Positions 55,970-64,000 of a stretch of DNA of 64,000 nt are shown piece after piece. The DNA is from Pseudoalteromonas citrea (GTDB lineage: Bacteria > Pseudomonadota > Gammaproteobacteria > Enterobacterales > Alteromonadaceae), in NCBI RefSeq assembly GCF_000238375.3, contig NZ_AHBZ03000027.1, forward strand, positions 806,001 to 870,000, written 5' to 3'. The stretch's first letter is position 1. Every line of letters begins with the position of its first letter. The notes below the pieces were generated by a model that was not told the DNA's origin, ran no database searches, and saw nothing but the letters and a program-made list of their open reading frames with translations. Both the position numbers and the translations under genes were made by a program.

Positions 55970-56758
55970 TTACCCTGCGGTTTTTTCCATTGCTTGACGA
56001 GATAATTTTAATACCAGTTTTCTCGGGAGCAAAGGGGTGATCCAATTCACTAAGAATTTTAACCCAGACTCATTAAAAGCCACAAGTTCACCGTTTTGCA
56101 TAGCCCGATAGCCTACTTGAGCCACTGATTGCGCCGTTTTTGCGTTATCCCATACCCCAACACCGTCTAAGTCACCAGCTTTAACAAAGTCCGTGGCGAC
56201 AGCACCTGGGCATAACGCCGTTGCGGTTACGTTGTATGCTTCAAGCTCTTGCGCAATGGCTTGGGTAAATGAGGTAACGTACGCTTTAGTCGCGTAATAT
56301 ACTGATTGTAACGGCCCTGGCATAAATGAAGCGGTAGATGACACATTGAGAATTTTGCCGCTGTTTCTTGCGACCATCCCTTTTAAGTAATAATGGGTCA
56401 GTTCTGTGAGTGTGGTGATATTAACTTGGATCATGGCTTTGTCGGCATTGATATCTCGTTGATGAAATTCACCATGGCCACCAAATCCTGCATTATTGAT
56501 TAATACCTCTATCTCAATATTATTCAGCTCAGTTTGGTCATAGACGCGTTTGGCTGCATCGGGCTGTGATAAGTCAACGGCAACCACTAATACGTTTATG
56601 GCATATGTATTTTCAAGCTCTTCTTTAAGCGCCACTAATTTGTCAATTGAACGCGCAACCACGACTAAGTCACCTCCTTGTTTTGCATGAACATGCGCCA
56701 GCTCAAGCCCAATGCCACTTGATGCCCCTGTGATAAGTGCAGTATTTGATGAAGTCAT
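55970..56758 (-). CDS. Short-chain dehydrogenase/reductase (SDR)
   Basis: 262 residues of the classical SDR family. Cofactor motif TGASSGIG (residues 9-16), NNAGFGGHG near 87, catalytic Ser in NVSSTASF and YATKA with the catalytic Tyr-x-x-x-Lys. The absence of an acidic residue after strand 2 (VVARSIDKL) suggests NADP(H). Substrate unknown; first gene of a pair with an AraC regulator. Confidence 0.93.
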   Translation of the reverse strand: MTSSNTALITGASSGIGLELAHVHAKQGGDLVVVARSIDKLVALKEELENTYAINVLVVAVDLSQPDAAKRVYDQTELNNIEIEVLINNAGFGGHGEFHQRDINADKAMIQVNITTLTELTHYYLKGMVARNSGKILNVSSTASFMPGPLQSVYYATKAYVTSFTQAIAQELEAYNVTATALCPGAVATDFVKAGDLDGVGVWDNAKTAQSVAQVGYRAMQNGELVAFNESGLKFLVNWITPLLPRKLVLKLSRQAMEKTAG

Positions 56759-57033
56759 AATAAGTCTCTATGTTTGAGTGTGTGAGTACATTGTAACGAA
56801 GTAAAAGGTGCCAAGCTTTAGCGATTAGCGCCACTAAGTTGTCAATATGTGCCAATTAAAAGCGCAGCGCATATCTGTGATATTTTCAGCATGAGATCCA
56901 TCGGGGAGTGTCGCATCTTATAAGTAATACTTGTTGACCTTTATAGTTTAGAGTCAGCTTTATTCATTGCAGTAGGCATGTTAAATGCGCTGTATTTTGA
57001 CTAAACAACACGTGTTTATAAGGGGAATTATAT

Positions 57034-57537
57034 ATGGGCATTATTCGACGTGAAAAAACAACCGACGTACAATCTATTGAAGCAGTTACACGGTATGCGT
57101 TTATGAATGCAGCGCACAGTGATGGTACTGAGCATTTTATTGTAGAAGCTTTACGTAAAGCGGGGGCGTTAACTGTGTCGCTGGTGGCTGAGCAAGCGGG
57201 TAATGTTATTGGGCATGTGGCTATTTCTCCTGTCAGTATTTCCGATGGCAGTGAAAACTGGTTTGGACTTGGCCCAGTATCGGTGCTTCCTGAATTTCAA
57301 GGGCAGGGGGTTGGCTCTGAGTTGATCCGTGAGGGGTTAGATATACTCAAAGCGTTATCAGCAAATGGGTGTGTGGTGCTTGGAGAACCTGGTTATTATG
57401 CGCGCTTTGGTTTTAAATCAGATACTCGTTTGGCGTTAGACGGCGTGCCCGCTGAATATTTTACGGTGTTGGCATTCTCACACTCATTAGCAGTAGGGAA
57501 AGTAACCTATCATGAAGCATTTACTGTGAAAAGTTAG
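57034..57537 (+). CDS. GNAT-family N-acetyltransferase (YhbS-like)
   Basis: 167 residues. Acetyl-CoA binding core LGPVSVLPEFQGQGVGSELIREGL near 89-113 with the Q-x-x-G-x-G/A signature, and GEPGYYARFGF near 130, typical of the YhbS subgroup. AAGGGGAATTATAT precedes the ATG. Followed after 31 bases by the MerR-methyltransferase gene, likely one operon. Confidence 0.9.
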   Translation: MGIIRREKTTDVQSIEAVTRYAFMNAAHSDGTEHFIVEALRKAGALTVSLVAEQAGNVIGHVAISPVSISDGSENWFGLGPVSVLPEFQGQGVGSELIREGLDILKALSANGCVVLGEPGYYARFGFKSDTRLALDGVPAEYFTVLAFSHSLAVGKVTYHEAFTVKS

Positions 57538-57568
57538 CAGCGTTTCATCATAAAATAAGAGGTGAACT

Positions 57569-58741
57569 GTGTATCGTATTTCTGAGCTCGCGACTAAGGT
57601 AAGCATGTCACGCACTGCCTTACTGTACTATGAAAAATTAGGCCTGATCGAAGGGCGCCGAGCTGATAACGGATACCGTATTTACAGTGAAACTGATGTT
57701 CAGCGTATTAAGCTTATCCAACAGCTCCATCAAGGCGGTCTCTCTTTGATGGAGTGCAAGATGACGTTAGACAGTAAATTAGATAGAGATTTATTGGCAA
57801 ATCGCTTAGTGAAATTAGATGAAGAGATTGCAAGTAAACAGCAGTCTCGTCATTTACTCGCAAGCTTAGTTAGTAATGAAAAACCATGGCATGAAATGGC
57901 GATAAAAAATGCACCAAGTGCTTACATGCAATGGCTAAATGCACAAGGGTTTAATGCACAAGAAGCGATTCAAATTAAGTGGTTATCAAAAGCGATGACC
58001 CATCATGATCAATATATGAATGACTTTAATTTGATATTTGATGAGTTATTACGCTGGGGGCCGGGGAGTCATAATGACACTTTAAAGGCCTTATCTAAGG
58101 TGCCGAATACGCCAAGAACAGTACTAGATATTGGCTGTGGTAAGGGCGCTTCGACCTGTATTTTGGCGCAAAATTTGGATGCCAGCATTACAGCGATTGA
58201 CACAAATAAGTCGGCATTGACGTTTTTGTCGAATGAAGTGATGTCTTTGTCAAAAACGGCCACTGTATACACCATTTGTGGGAGTATGGAACAGTTACCT
58301 TTTCATAACAAAACATTTGATCTGATCTGGTCTGAAGGTGCAGCCTATATTATGGGAGTCGAGCAGGCGCTAAAATCTTGGAAGGCGCTTTTAACCGCCA
58401 ATGGTGTACTCGTCTTTAGTGATTTAGTGTTTAATACTCAAAGTGTTAGTGAGGAGGTAGCAACGTATTGGGAGCAGGCTTACCCAGATATGCAAACATT
58501 AGATACTCGCCGCTTACAGGTGAGTGAAGCAGGCTATGAATTAGTGGCTGATTTTAGCCTCGGAGGATCTGCATGGAATAACTATTACCAGCCATTGCAG
58601 CAGCGAATAAATACTTTACTCCCAGAGATGGCAAACTCAGATGCGTTAAAATGCTTAATAGATGAAATCAACTTTTATAATGCCCATCACGAGGCGTATG
58701 ATTATCATATGTTTATTGTTGTAAACACCAAGAGACTCTAA
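57569..58741 (+). CDS. MerR-type regulator fused to a SAM-dependent methyltransferase
   Basis: 390 residues, GTG start with AGAGGTG ribosome site. N-terminal MerR helix-turn-helix (YRISELATKVSMSRTALLYYEKLG, RADNGYRIYSETD) with dimerisation helix to about 110, a linker, and a class I methyltransferase domain with motif I VLDIGCGKGAST near 190, ITAIDTN, and FDLIWSEGAAY near 250. A substrate-responsive regulator that is itself a methyltransferase is unusual; in related proteins the fused domain is thought to be sensor or modifier. Substrate unknown. Follows a GNAT gene. Confidence 0.88.
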   Translation: MYRISELATKVSMSRTALLYYEKLGLIEGRRADNGYRIYSETDVQRIKLIQQLHQGGLSLMECKMTLDSKLDRDLLANRLVKLDEEIASKQQSRHLLASLVSNEKPWHEMAIKNAPSAYMQWLNAQGFNAQEAIQIKWLSKAMTHHDQYMNDFNLIFDELLRWGPGSHNDTLKALSKVPNTPRTVLDIGCGKGASTCILAQNLDASITAIDTNKSALTFLSNEVMSLSKTATVYTICGSMEQLPFHNKTFDLIWSEGAAYIMGVEQALKSWKALLTANGVLVFSDLVFNTQSVSEEVATYWEQAYPDMQTLDTRRLQVSEAGYELVADFSLGGSAWNNYYQPLQQRINTLLPEMANSDALKCLIDEINFYNAHHEAYDYHMFIVVNTKRL

Positions 58742-58844
58742 GTAGCATGTAATAATATAGGCTAAGGGTGTTTGGAAAATCAAAAATAGCGTGTTGTAAA
58801 GCCCCTTTACACATTTCCACTTTACGGGTATTGCAATTGGATCT

Positions 58845-59125
58845 GCATGGGTTGTAATGACATATTTAGTCGGGTGGCATTTTTATTGTCCGCGCTGTAG
58901 TTGATGTCAACTTTTTGCAAGATGCGATGTGCCATCTCTAAGTAGTCACTGTCGTGAGTGATAGGCGTGAGGCCCCTAGGTGGGCCAATAAATCACTCGC
59001 GCTGATGCTTTCTTGTATTTTTTGTGTCGTTATTATTAATAAAGCGTCCCCCCTTGTTTAATAGCCTAAACTATCATTGACGGTTTTAAAGTCATCTAAG
59101 TCAATAAAAAAACAGAGCCAGTTTT
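58845..59125 (-). pseudogene. Decayed GGDEF-domain fragment
   Basis: Read on the minus strand and allowing shifts, this stretch encodes LALFFIDLDDFKTVNDSLGY, then stop codons and DALLI..QESISASDLLAHLG, a gap where the GGDEF motif should be, and DSDYLEMAHRILQKVDINYS. It parallels residues 430-540 of the diguanylate cyclase at 52965-54743, including its SDNDYIDISHRILQKIDFNYS-like part. A T-run causes one frameshift. Only the central GGDEF part remains, with no start. Confidence 0.8.
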
Positions 59126-59190
59126 TTGTGCTTTATATGCCTGCTCACCTTAAATGCAATTTTACCTACAGTACCTAGCGTGTGATTGAC

Positions 59191-60615
59191 TTATTTTATC
59201 GCGACCTTGCCATGATGCGCCTGATAATAGGCATCAACAACCTCAGGGCTGATATTGTTGTTTCGGTGGTGTGCAACAATTCGGTTATACACAATTTTTT
59301 CTGATTTTAAGAACTCAATAAACTCTTTTTCAACATCTGCCATATGGGTTGGTAGAGTATTATCAAAGGGGATCTCTAAAAAGTCCCCCTGATAAATAAT
59401 TTGGCTATCGATGAAATAGGCAAAGCTTTGTCCATGAGCATGGGAGTTTTCTGGTAAATAATATTTTACCCCATCTAGTGTTTGTCCATGTGTTAGTGTT
59501 TTAAAGCGCCAATTCGCTGCATATTGACTGAACTTTGGATACGCTTTAATCGCTGCAATACTGTGTGGGTCAACGACAAGGGTTATACCGCGCTCACCAT
59601 AGGCTGCTAACCCGCCCATATGATCACTATGTCCATGTGTTATATAAACTTGCGATATAGGTTTTTGAGGTAGCTTTTTTTGTATTAGCGCGATCACTTG
59701 TTCAGAGACTTCACGCGAACTGGGCGCACCAAATACCGTCAAGCCATCAGAGTGTTCTTGTACAAGTACGTGGCGATTTCCAGCGACGTAATTGATTAAA
59801 TATAATGTGGGGGCAATTTGAGCCCATTGTAAGTTTTTTTCTTGGTCGTCTATGAACGGTCCATAACCTTGTGGCACTTCTAATAGTTCAGGGTGTATGT
59901 GCGTAATAGGCGCGACCCGAGTAACGTGAACGGTTTCTTGTAAAGTGTTGTTTTCAATATGCTGTACAGCGCTTGCGAAGGTAAAGTTATGGCTGTGTTG
60001 GGGGGCGCTAAATACGGTTGAACTAGCAGAGTTTTTATAACTGATAGAAGACAAATTAATGGGGCTTAGCGTGAAGCGATAAGTGATTTGTTCTTCTTCA
60101 TCATCACGCTGAGTTAACTCGACCCAGTTATTAGCATGGTTAAACTGCGCTGTTTTCTCGGTGCCATCATGCAAAAAGGCATAGGCGGCCAAAAAGTCGA
60201 TTTCTATGCTCATATCTTCTTTTAAGTCTTGCAAAGAGTAGTCGATAAAGCGCAATTGCTTTCCTTTGGTGAAGCCATTCACGTCGTATAAAATCGTTTT
60301 TCCTTGTTGGTGGACGATTTTCTCATCGAAGATATAGTTACCAGGAAAAACGTGTTGATCATGGAAAAAGAACTGCTGTTTTGTGGTGTCTAGTTGTATG
60401 TCATAGCGACTATGGATGGTAAAAGGAGTACGAAAGTCGTTACTTTGAAAGCGCGTTTCACTTTGACTGGTGTAGCTTATAGCGAGCTTATCGAGATTTT
60501 GTGCAAATGCATAATGATGTTTGAGTTTACTAATGACGGTATGAGCGTCAGATGCGTGGACAGTAAAAGCGGTAGCACACAGACTTATGCAAAAATAAGC
60601 ATTCAGGGTTTTCAA
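59191..60615 (-). CDS. Exported metallo-beta-lactamase-fold hydrolase
   Basis: About 474 residues. The TTG at 60615 is chosen because AAGGA lies 6 bases upstream and the following MKTLNAYFCISLCATAFTVHA-type start is a clean signal peptide; an in-frame ATG at 60675 would add 20 residues before it. The C-terminal half is a metallo-beta-lactamase fold with the zinc motif THGHSDHMGG near residue 325, then HGQSF and HH near the end. The N-terminal half is a beta-rich domain of unknown function. Periplasmic hydrolase; substrate unknown. Divergent from a LysR gene. Confidence 0.85.
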   Translation of the reverse strand: MKTLNAYFCISLCATAFTVHASDAHTVISKLKHHYAFAQNLDKLAISYTSQSETRFQSNDFRTPFTIHSRYDIQLDTTKQQFFFHDQHVFPGNYIFDEKIVHQQGKTILYDVNGFTKGKQLRFIDYSLQDLKEDMSIEIDFLAAYAFLHDGTEKTAQFNHANNWVELTQRDDEEEQITYRFTLSPINLSSISYKNSASSTVFSAPQHSHNFTFASAVQHIENNTLQETVHVTRVAPITHIHPELLEVPQGYGPFIDDQEKNLQWAQIAPTLYLINYVAGNRHVLVQEHSDGLTVFGAPSSREVSEQVIALIQKKLPQKPISQVYITHGHSDHMGGLAAYGERGITLVVDPHSIAAIKAYPKFSQYAANWRFKTLTHGQTLDGVKYYLPENSHAHGQSFAYFIDSQIIYQGDFLEIPFDNTLPTHMADVEKEFIEFLKSEKIVYNRIVAHHRNNNISPEVVDAYYQAHHGKVAIK

Positions 60616-60712
60616 ATCGTATCCTTGGGGTTTAACTGTTTCATTTAGATGTACAAAGGGTAGCGTGAAGCGCATAATTTAAGTAGCAGTAAATCGAGAA
60701 AGGACCTTTCTG

Positions 60713-61609
60713 TTGCAAAGAACAATAGATTTAATAAAAGCGATTCGGATTTTTTTAACCGTGGTTGAAGCACACAGCTTTAGCGGTGCATCGGGCAAGC
60801 TTAATTTAGCTACCTCGGCGGTGAGCAAACAGGTGTCGGACTTAGAAGCTTACTATGGCTGTAAATTGTTATTACGTAGCACACGCACTATGCACCTGAC
60901 GGCTGAAGGTGAGCGGTTTGTGATCGAATTTAAGAATATTCTGAGTCAACTTTCGCTGCTCAAAGACAGCGTGCAAAGTCGAAAAGAGCAGGTCGTTGGT
61001 CGCTTAAAGATAACCTCACCAGAAAATGCACGCGGACTGATGATTGATGAGAAAATAGCACGGTTTATGGCCGCTTACCCGCATGTAAAAGTGTGTTGGC
61101 AACAGCAAAATGATCAAGTCAATGTCATCGATGAAGGCGTTGATGTTGCGATTCGTATTGGGGCATTGGTTGATTCGACGTTAGTAGCACAGCGGTTCGC
61201 ACAGCAAGAGGTACTGATGGTGGCAAGCCCACAGTTTTTAAAACAGCATGGTACGCCTGTGCACCCTAAAGATCTGACCAAATTACCGTGTATTATAGAA
61301 GCCTCCAACCGTCAACCTTGGCGCTGGCGTTACTGTGAGGGGGGAGAGATTCATACGGTGACGGTCACGGGGGATCTCGAGCTTAACAACGGTGAAACCG
61401 TGGCATATTTTGCAGCGCAGGGCCACGGTATGGCGAGGTTACCACGTTTTATGATGAAATCTTTTTTAGACAGTGGTCAGTTGGTGCCTATTTTAACTGA
61501 GTTTAATACGCCACCTTTAGACGTGTCATTGGTGTATGCACAAGCAAGGTTAACTAACCCAGCATTGAATGCATTCATTCATTTTATAAAGCACAGTGCC
61601 AGTGATTAA
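60713..61609 (+). CDS. LysR-family transcriptional regulator
   Basis: 298 residues, TTG start with AAAGGA 8 bases upstream. Winged helix (IRIFLTVVEAHSFSGASGKL, ATSAVSKQVSDLEAYYG) and effector domain with VIDEGVDVAIRIG near 142 and VAYFAAQGHGMARLP near 226. Similar to the regulators that control nearby divergent enzymes; the divergent metallo-hydrolase gene is the likely target. Confidence 0.92.
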   Translation: MQRTIDLIKAIRIFLTVVEAHSFSGASGKLNLATSAVSKQVSDLEAYYGCKLLLRSTRTMHLTAEGERFVIEFKNILSQLSLLKDSVQSRKEQVVGRLKITSPENARGLMIDEKIARFMAAYPHVKVCWQQQNDQVNVIDEGVDVAIRIGALVDSTLVAQRFAQQEVLMVASPQFLKQHGTPVHPKDLTKLPCIIEASNRQPWRWRYCEGGEIHTVTVTGDLELNNGETVAYFAAQGHGMARLPRFMMKSFLDSGQLVPILTEFNTPPLDVSLVYAQARLTNPALNAFIHFIKHSASD

Positions 61610-61643
61610 AAATACGCTAACACCGTGCTAATTAGGTGAGAAA

Positions 61644-63233
61644 TTATAGACCGTGCAATGATAGGTTGAGTGTACAATCAACTCCAACTTGCTCAATGAA
61701 CGTGGGGTCGTGACTGATTAATAATAAGGCGCCATTGTAATCACAGAGCGCTGCCGCTAAATGTTGTTTGCTGGCGGTGTCTAGGTGATTATCGGGTTCG
61801 TCGAGTAATAGTAAGGGCCGATTTGGCTGGTGGCTCACAATGAGCATGGCCAATTTCATTTTTTGACCACCACTTATTTTGTCGGCGGTTATGTACACTT
61901 GCTCTGCTTTAAAGCCAATGCCAGCCAACAGTGTTCGAGCATCGCAGGTAGAGAGTGTCGGGCATAAGTCGCTTAAGTTGTCTAACACGCTGCGGTTAAG
62001 CTCAAGTAATTGATAATGTTGGTCGAGGCAAAAAACCGCTGAATTAAGCTGTAATGTACCTGATATGGCCGATATTTTTTGTTGTAGTATATTAAAAAGC
62101 GTTGATTTACCTGCGCCATTTTCCCCAGTAATATGCCACTTTTCTCCTTCATGTATGACAAGATCTATCTCGGCACGTGTGCCATAAGGTAGGGTAAGTT
62201 GCAGAGCTCGTACGATGGCTTTTTTATTATGAGCCGCCTGTGTTTGTAGAGAAAAATGCGTATTCTCGGGTTTGATCTGTTTAGCCAGTAAGGTATTGGC
62301 AGTGTCTGACAACTTAACCTGCTGTTGTTGAACATTGGTTTTTTGGCGTTTGCTGTTGGCAGTCGCTTGGTCTTTTTTGGCATCTAATAGCACTTTTGCT
62401 TGGCTACCTTGCTTGCGCAGCGATTTACCTTTTGCTGCCCGTTGCTGGGCTTTCTCTTGGTTTTTTTGAGTTTCTAATTGAAGCTTACGTTGCTGACGTT
62501 TTACTTGGCTAATTTGTTGCTCTAACGCTTGTGTGGTACGTTTTTTAGCGGCTGTAAAGTCGTCATAATTACCTGAAAACACCGTGATGCCATGGGGCGT
62601 AAGCTCGCAAATGTATGGGATGTGTTGTAGTAATACAGGGTCATGGCTAACAATCAATATTGGCCCATCAAAGGCGTCTATTTGATTTATTAGCCAGTGT
62701 TTTGCTTGCAGGTCTAAATGGTTTGAGGGTTCATCCAAAATAAGTGCCGAGTGATCTGCACTGAATAGCTGCCAGAGCTTTAACCGCGTAAGTTGACCGC
62801 CGCTGAGTGTATTACAGTGTTGCCAGTGATCAGTTGGAAGATTAAGTGCCAACAGTTGCGCTTTTAATTGTTCAGCTAAGCGCCAATTGTCACCCACAGC
62901 AGCAAAGTCTTGCGGGTCACTGCTGCCATTGGCAATGGCTTCAAGTGCCTGTAATGGCAATGATAATCCTAAATATGCCGCGATGCTGATTGCTGAGTCT
63001 GGTGCGATTTCATCATGTTGCTGTGCAAAGTAACCGATATTTTTATGGCAAGTTACACTGCCTTGTGAGGGTGAAAGCCTGCCTCGAATGATGTTTACAA
63101 GTACTGATTTACCGACGCCATTACGCCCGATAAGTGCCGAACGGTAAGCGTTTAAACTCCAAGATAGATTATGAAAAAGCGACTCACCTTGAGTCAAATT
63201 AAAGCTGATAGTGTGAATTTGAAATATGGGCAT
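61644..63233 (-). CDS. ABC-F family ATPase
   Basis: 529 residues with two ABC cassettes and no membrane segment. Cassette 1: Walker A GRNGVGKS, signature LSGGQLTRLKL, Walker B LILDEPSNHLD. Cassette 2: GENGAGKS, ISGGQKMKLAM, LLLDEPDNHLD. The linker (about 235-325) is rich in Gln/Lys and long, typical of the Uup-type or resistance (ARE) ABC-F proteins that act on ribosomes. Cytosolic translation factor; whether it protects from an antibiotic is unknown. Convergent with the LysR gene. Confidence 0.92.
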   Translation of the reverse strand: MPIFQIHTISFNLTQGESLFHNLSWSLNAYRSALIGRNGVGKSVLVNIIRGRLSPSQGSVTCHKNIGYFAQQHDEIAPDSAISIAAYLGLSLPLQALEAIANGSSDPQDFAAVGDNWRLAEQLKAQLLALNLPTDHWQHCNTLSGGQLTRLKLWQLFSADHSALILDEPSNHLDLQAKHWLINQIDAFDGPILIVSHDPVLLQHIPYICELTPHGITVFSGNYDDFTAAKKRTTQALEQQISQVKRQQRKLQLETQKNQEKAQQRAAKGKSLRKQGSQAKVLLDAKKDQATANSKRQKTNVQQQQVKLSDTANTLLAKQIKPENTHFSLQTQAAHNKKAIVRALQLTLPYGTRAEIDLVIHEGEKWHITGENGAGKSTLFNILQQKISAISGTLQLNSAVFCLDQHYQLLELNRSVLDNLSDLCPTLSTCDARTLLAGIGFKAEQVYITADKISGGQKMKLAMLIVSHQPNRPLLLLDEPDNHLDTASKQHLAAALCDYNGALLLISHDPTFIEQVGVDCTLNLSLHGL

Positions 63234-63609
63234 CTATTGCCTCCTGAAATAAAACAGGCGCAGTGAGGTAGCTAAAGTGCTAAGCGCAGCATAGATGCCA
63301 CACGAAAATATGAAAGGTATAGAGCTACGCCCACTAACCCTGTAGATCCAAAAAAAGAATGAAAAGTTCGGATAACAGGACTTAGTTGTTCATGACGGCG
63401 CATACTCCAAAATAAGAATAGGCGACTAGTGTAAAGCGTTTCGTGGGGTAATTTCAAGGAACTCAGAATGTGAGTTAGTTTGTTTTAGTTAAATGTGATC
63501 GAACAAGGAGAGGGTATGACGTAAAGTTATATTGCACGGGCAAACGTATTATCAATTTGCCCATGACTAGATAGGTCGCTTGGATTATCGGCTTAAATAT
63601 CGGCTGCAG
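63234..63609. other. Intergenic region without a supported gene
   Basis: About 375 bases; a 61-codon minus-strand ORF (63272-63457) has a hydrophobic end but no ribosome site or family resemblance. No clear terminator or operator seen. Confidence 0.5.
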
Positions 63610-64000
63610 TTAGCGGCTAAGATCACCTGATACGCTGCCTTTGATATTGTCGATACTGACATCACCTGGGCCTGCATCTGCAATATGTAGGCTGCCAGCC
63701 CCATTAATATAAATATCACCAGCACCATCGTCTATGGTTACTTTACCTGATACTTGTTCAATTGAAATACTGCCACTGTGGTCTTCAATATCAACATTTT
63801 TACTGGTGTGAGCAATCGATAAGTCACCGCTATCGTCATCAATTTTAATGTTGCCAAGTGCATTTTTAATTTCAAGGCTACCAGACCCATCTTCGATGGT
63901 TATTTCACCACGGGTATCACGCACGGTTAAGTCGCCAGAGTCATCGACAATATTGATGTCTCCTTGCGCATTTTTGATGAATAAGCCGCCTGAACCATCA
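63610..64000 (-). CDS. DUF4097-like repeat protein, C-terminal part (5' end outside the window)
   Basis: The frame is open from the window edge to a stop at 63612-63610, about 129 residues, with the start beyond 64000. It consists of short beta-strand repeats of about 10 residues with alternating patterns such as IEDGSGSLEIKNALG, IDDDSGDLSI and IDDGAGDIYING, the parallel beta-helix pattern of DUF4097/adhesin-like (LiaX-related) proteins. Acidic, Gly/Asp/Ser-rich, probably periplasmic or surface. Function unknown. Confidence 0.8.
   Translation of the reverse strand, partial: DGSGGLFIKNAQGDINIVDDSGDLTVRDTRGEITIEDGSGSLEIKNALGNIKIDDDSGDLSIAHTSKNVDIEDHSGSISIEQVSGKVTIDDGAGDIYINGAGSLHIADAGPGDVSIDNIKGSVSGDLSR

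Noticed and set aside
58960-58985. Nine-base match between the one-spacer array spacer (CCTAGGGGC) and the GGDEF relic
   Set aside because: A 9-mer match is expected by chance in 64 kb and there is no CC directly before it.
63272-63457. 61-codon minus-strand ORF with a hydrophobic end
   Set aside because: No ribosome site or recognisable motif; too short to support.

Overview
The window looks like chromosomal DNA of a marine gammaproteobacterium close to Pseudoalteromonas (Alteromonadales). This is inferred from moderately AT-rich DNA, a GoxA/GoxB (LodA/LodB-type) quinoprotein oxidase pair, a type I-F CRISPR repeat, AraC/GGDEF/MCP-rich gene content and abundant short palindromic intergenic repeats. 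No rRNA, tRNA, insertion sequence or prophage gene was seen.

Layout. 1-7.8 kb: sbcC (3' end off the window) and sbcD, two small unknowns, a HAD phosphatase and a YebC/YeeN-type regulator. 7.9-11.3 kb: a tight minus-strand operon of an exported GH3 hexosaminidase, a DUF1445 (YcsI, D-glutamate cyclase-like) protein and 5-oxoprolinase subunit A. 11.5-18.7 kb: a histidine kinase, a sigma-54-dependent response regulator and a MacB-type ABC exporter operon, with a recognisable sigma-54 promoter and an upstream palindrome. 19-22.7 kb: goxA-goxB. 22.7-23.3 kb: palindromic repeats. 23.3-31.6 kb: small regulators, two glutathione S-transferases, a periplasmic binding-like protein, a chemoreceptor and a Cys-rich secreted protein.

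31.7-45.8 kb is the centre of interest: a complete type I-F1 CRISPR-Cas locus. It holds a WYL (BrxR/CapW-like) regulator gene, cas1, cas2-3, an unrecognised 74-residue ORF, cas8f, cas5f, cas7f and cas6f. Two leader-bearing arrays have 8 and 29 repeats. A one-spacer array has two identical variant repeats. Between cas2-3 and the cas8f operon lies an antisense mini-array: two degenerate repeats around an 18-nt pseudo-spacer, closed by a hairpin. The first 14 nt of the pseudo-spacer match the cas8f leader region at 13 positions, just downstream of a good promoter. This has the architecture of an autoregulatory crRNA-like RNA (CreR-type) that would let Cascade repress its own operon; function is inferred. 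Arrays are flanked by repeated trailer and palindrome cassettes.

45.9-64 kb: a 1.3-kaa beta-propeller sensor kinase, a DUF2141 protein with a carotenoid-oxygenase-family protein, a diguanylate cyclase and a separate decayed GGDEF relic, an SDR/AraC pair, a GNAT/MerR-methyltransferase pair, a metallo-beta-lactamase-fold protein divergent from a LysR gene, an ABC-F ATPase, and the end of a DUF4097-like repeat protein cut by the window edge.

All calls come from reading the sequence and remembered family motifs; no database search was run.
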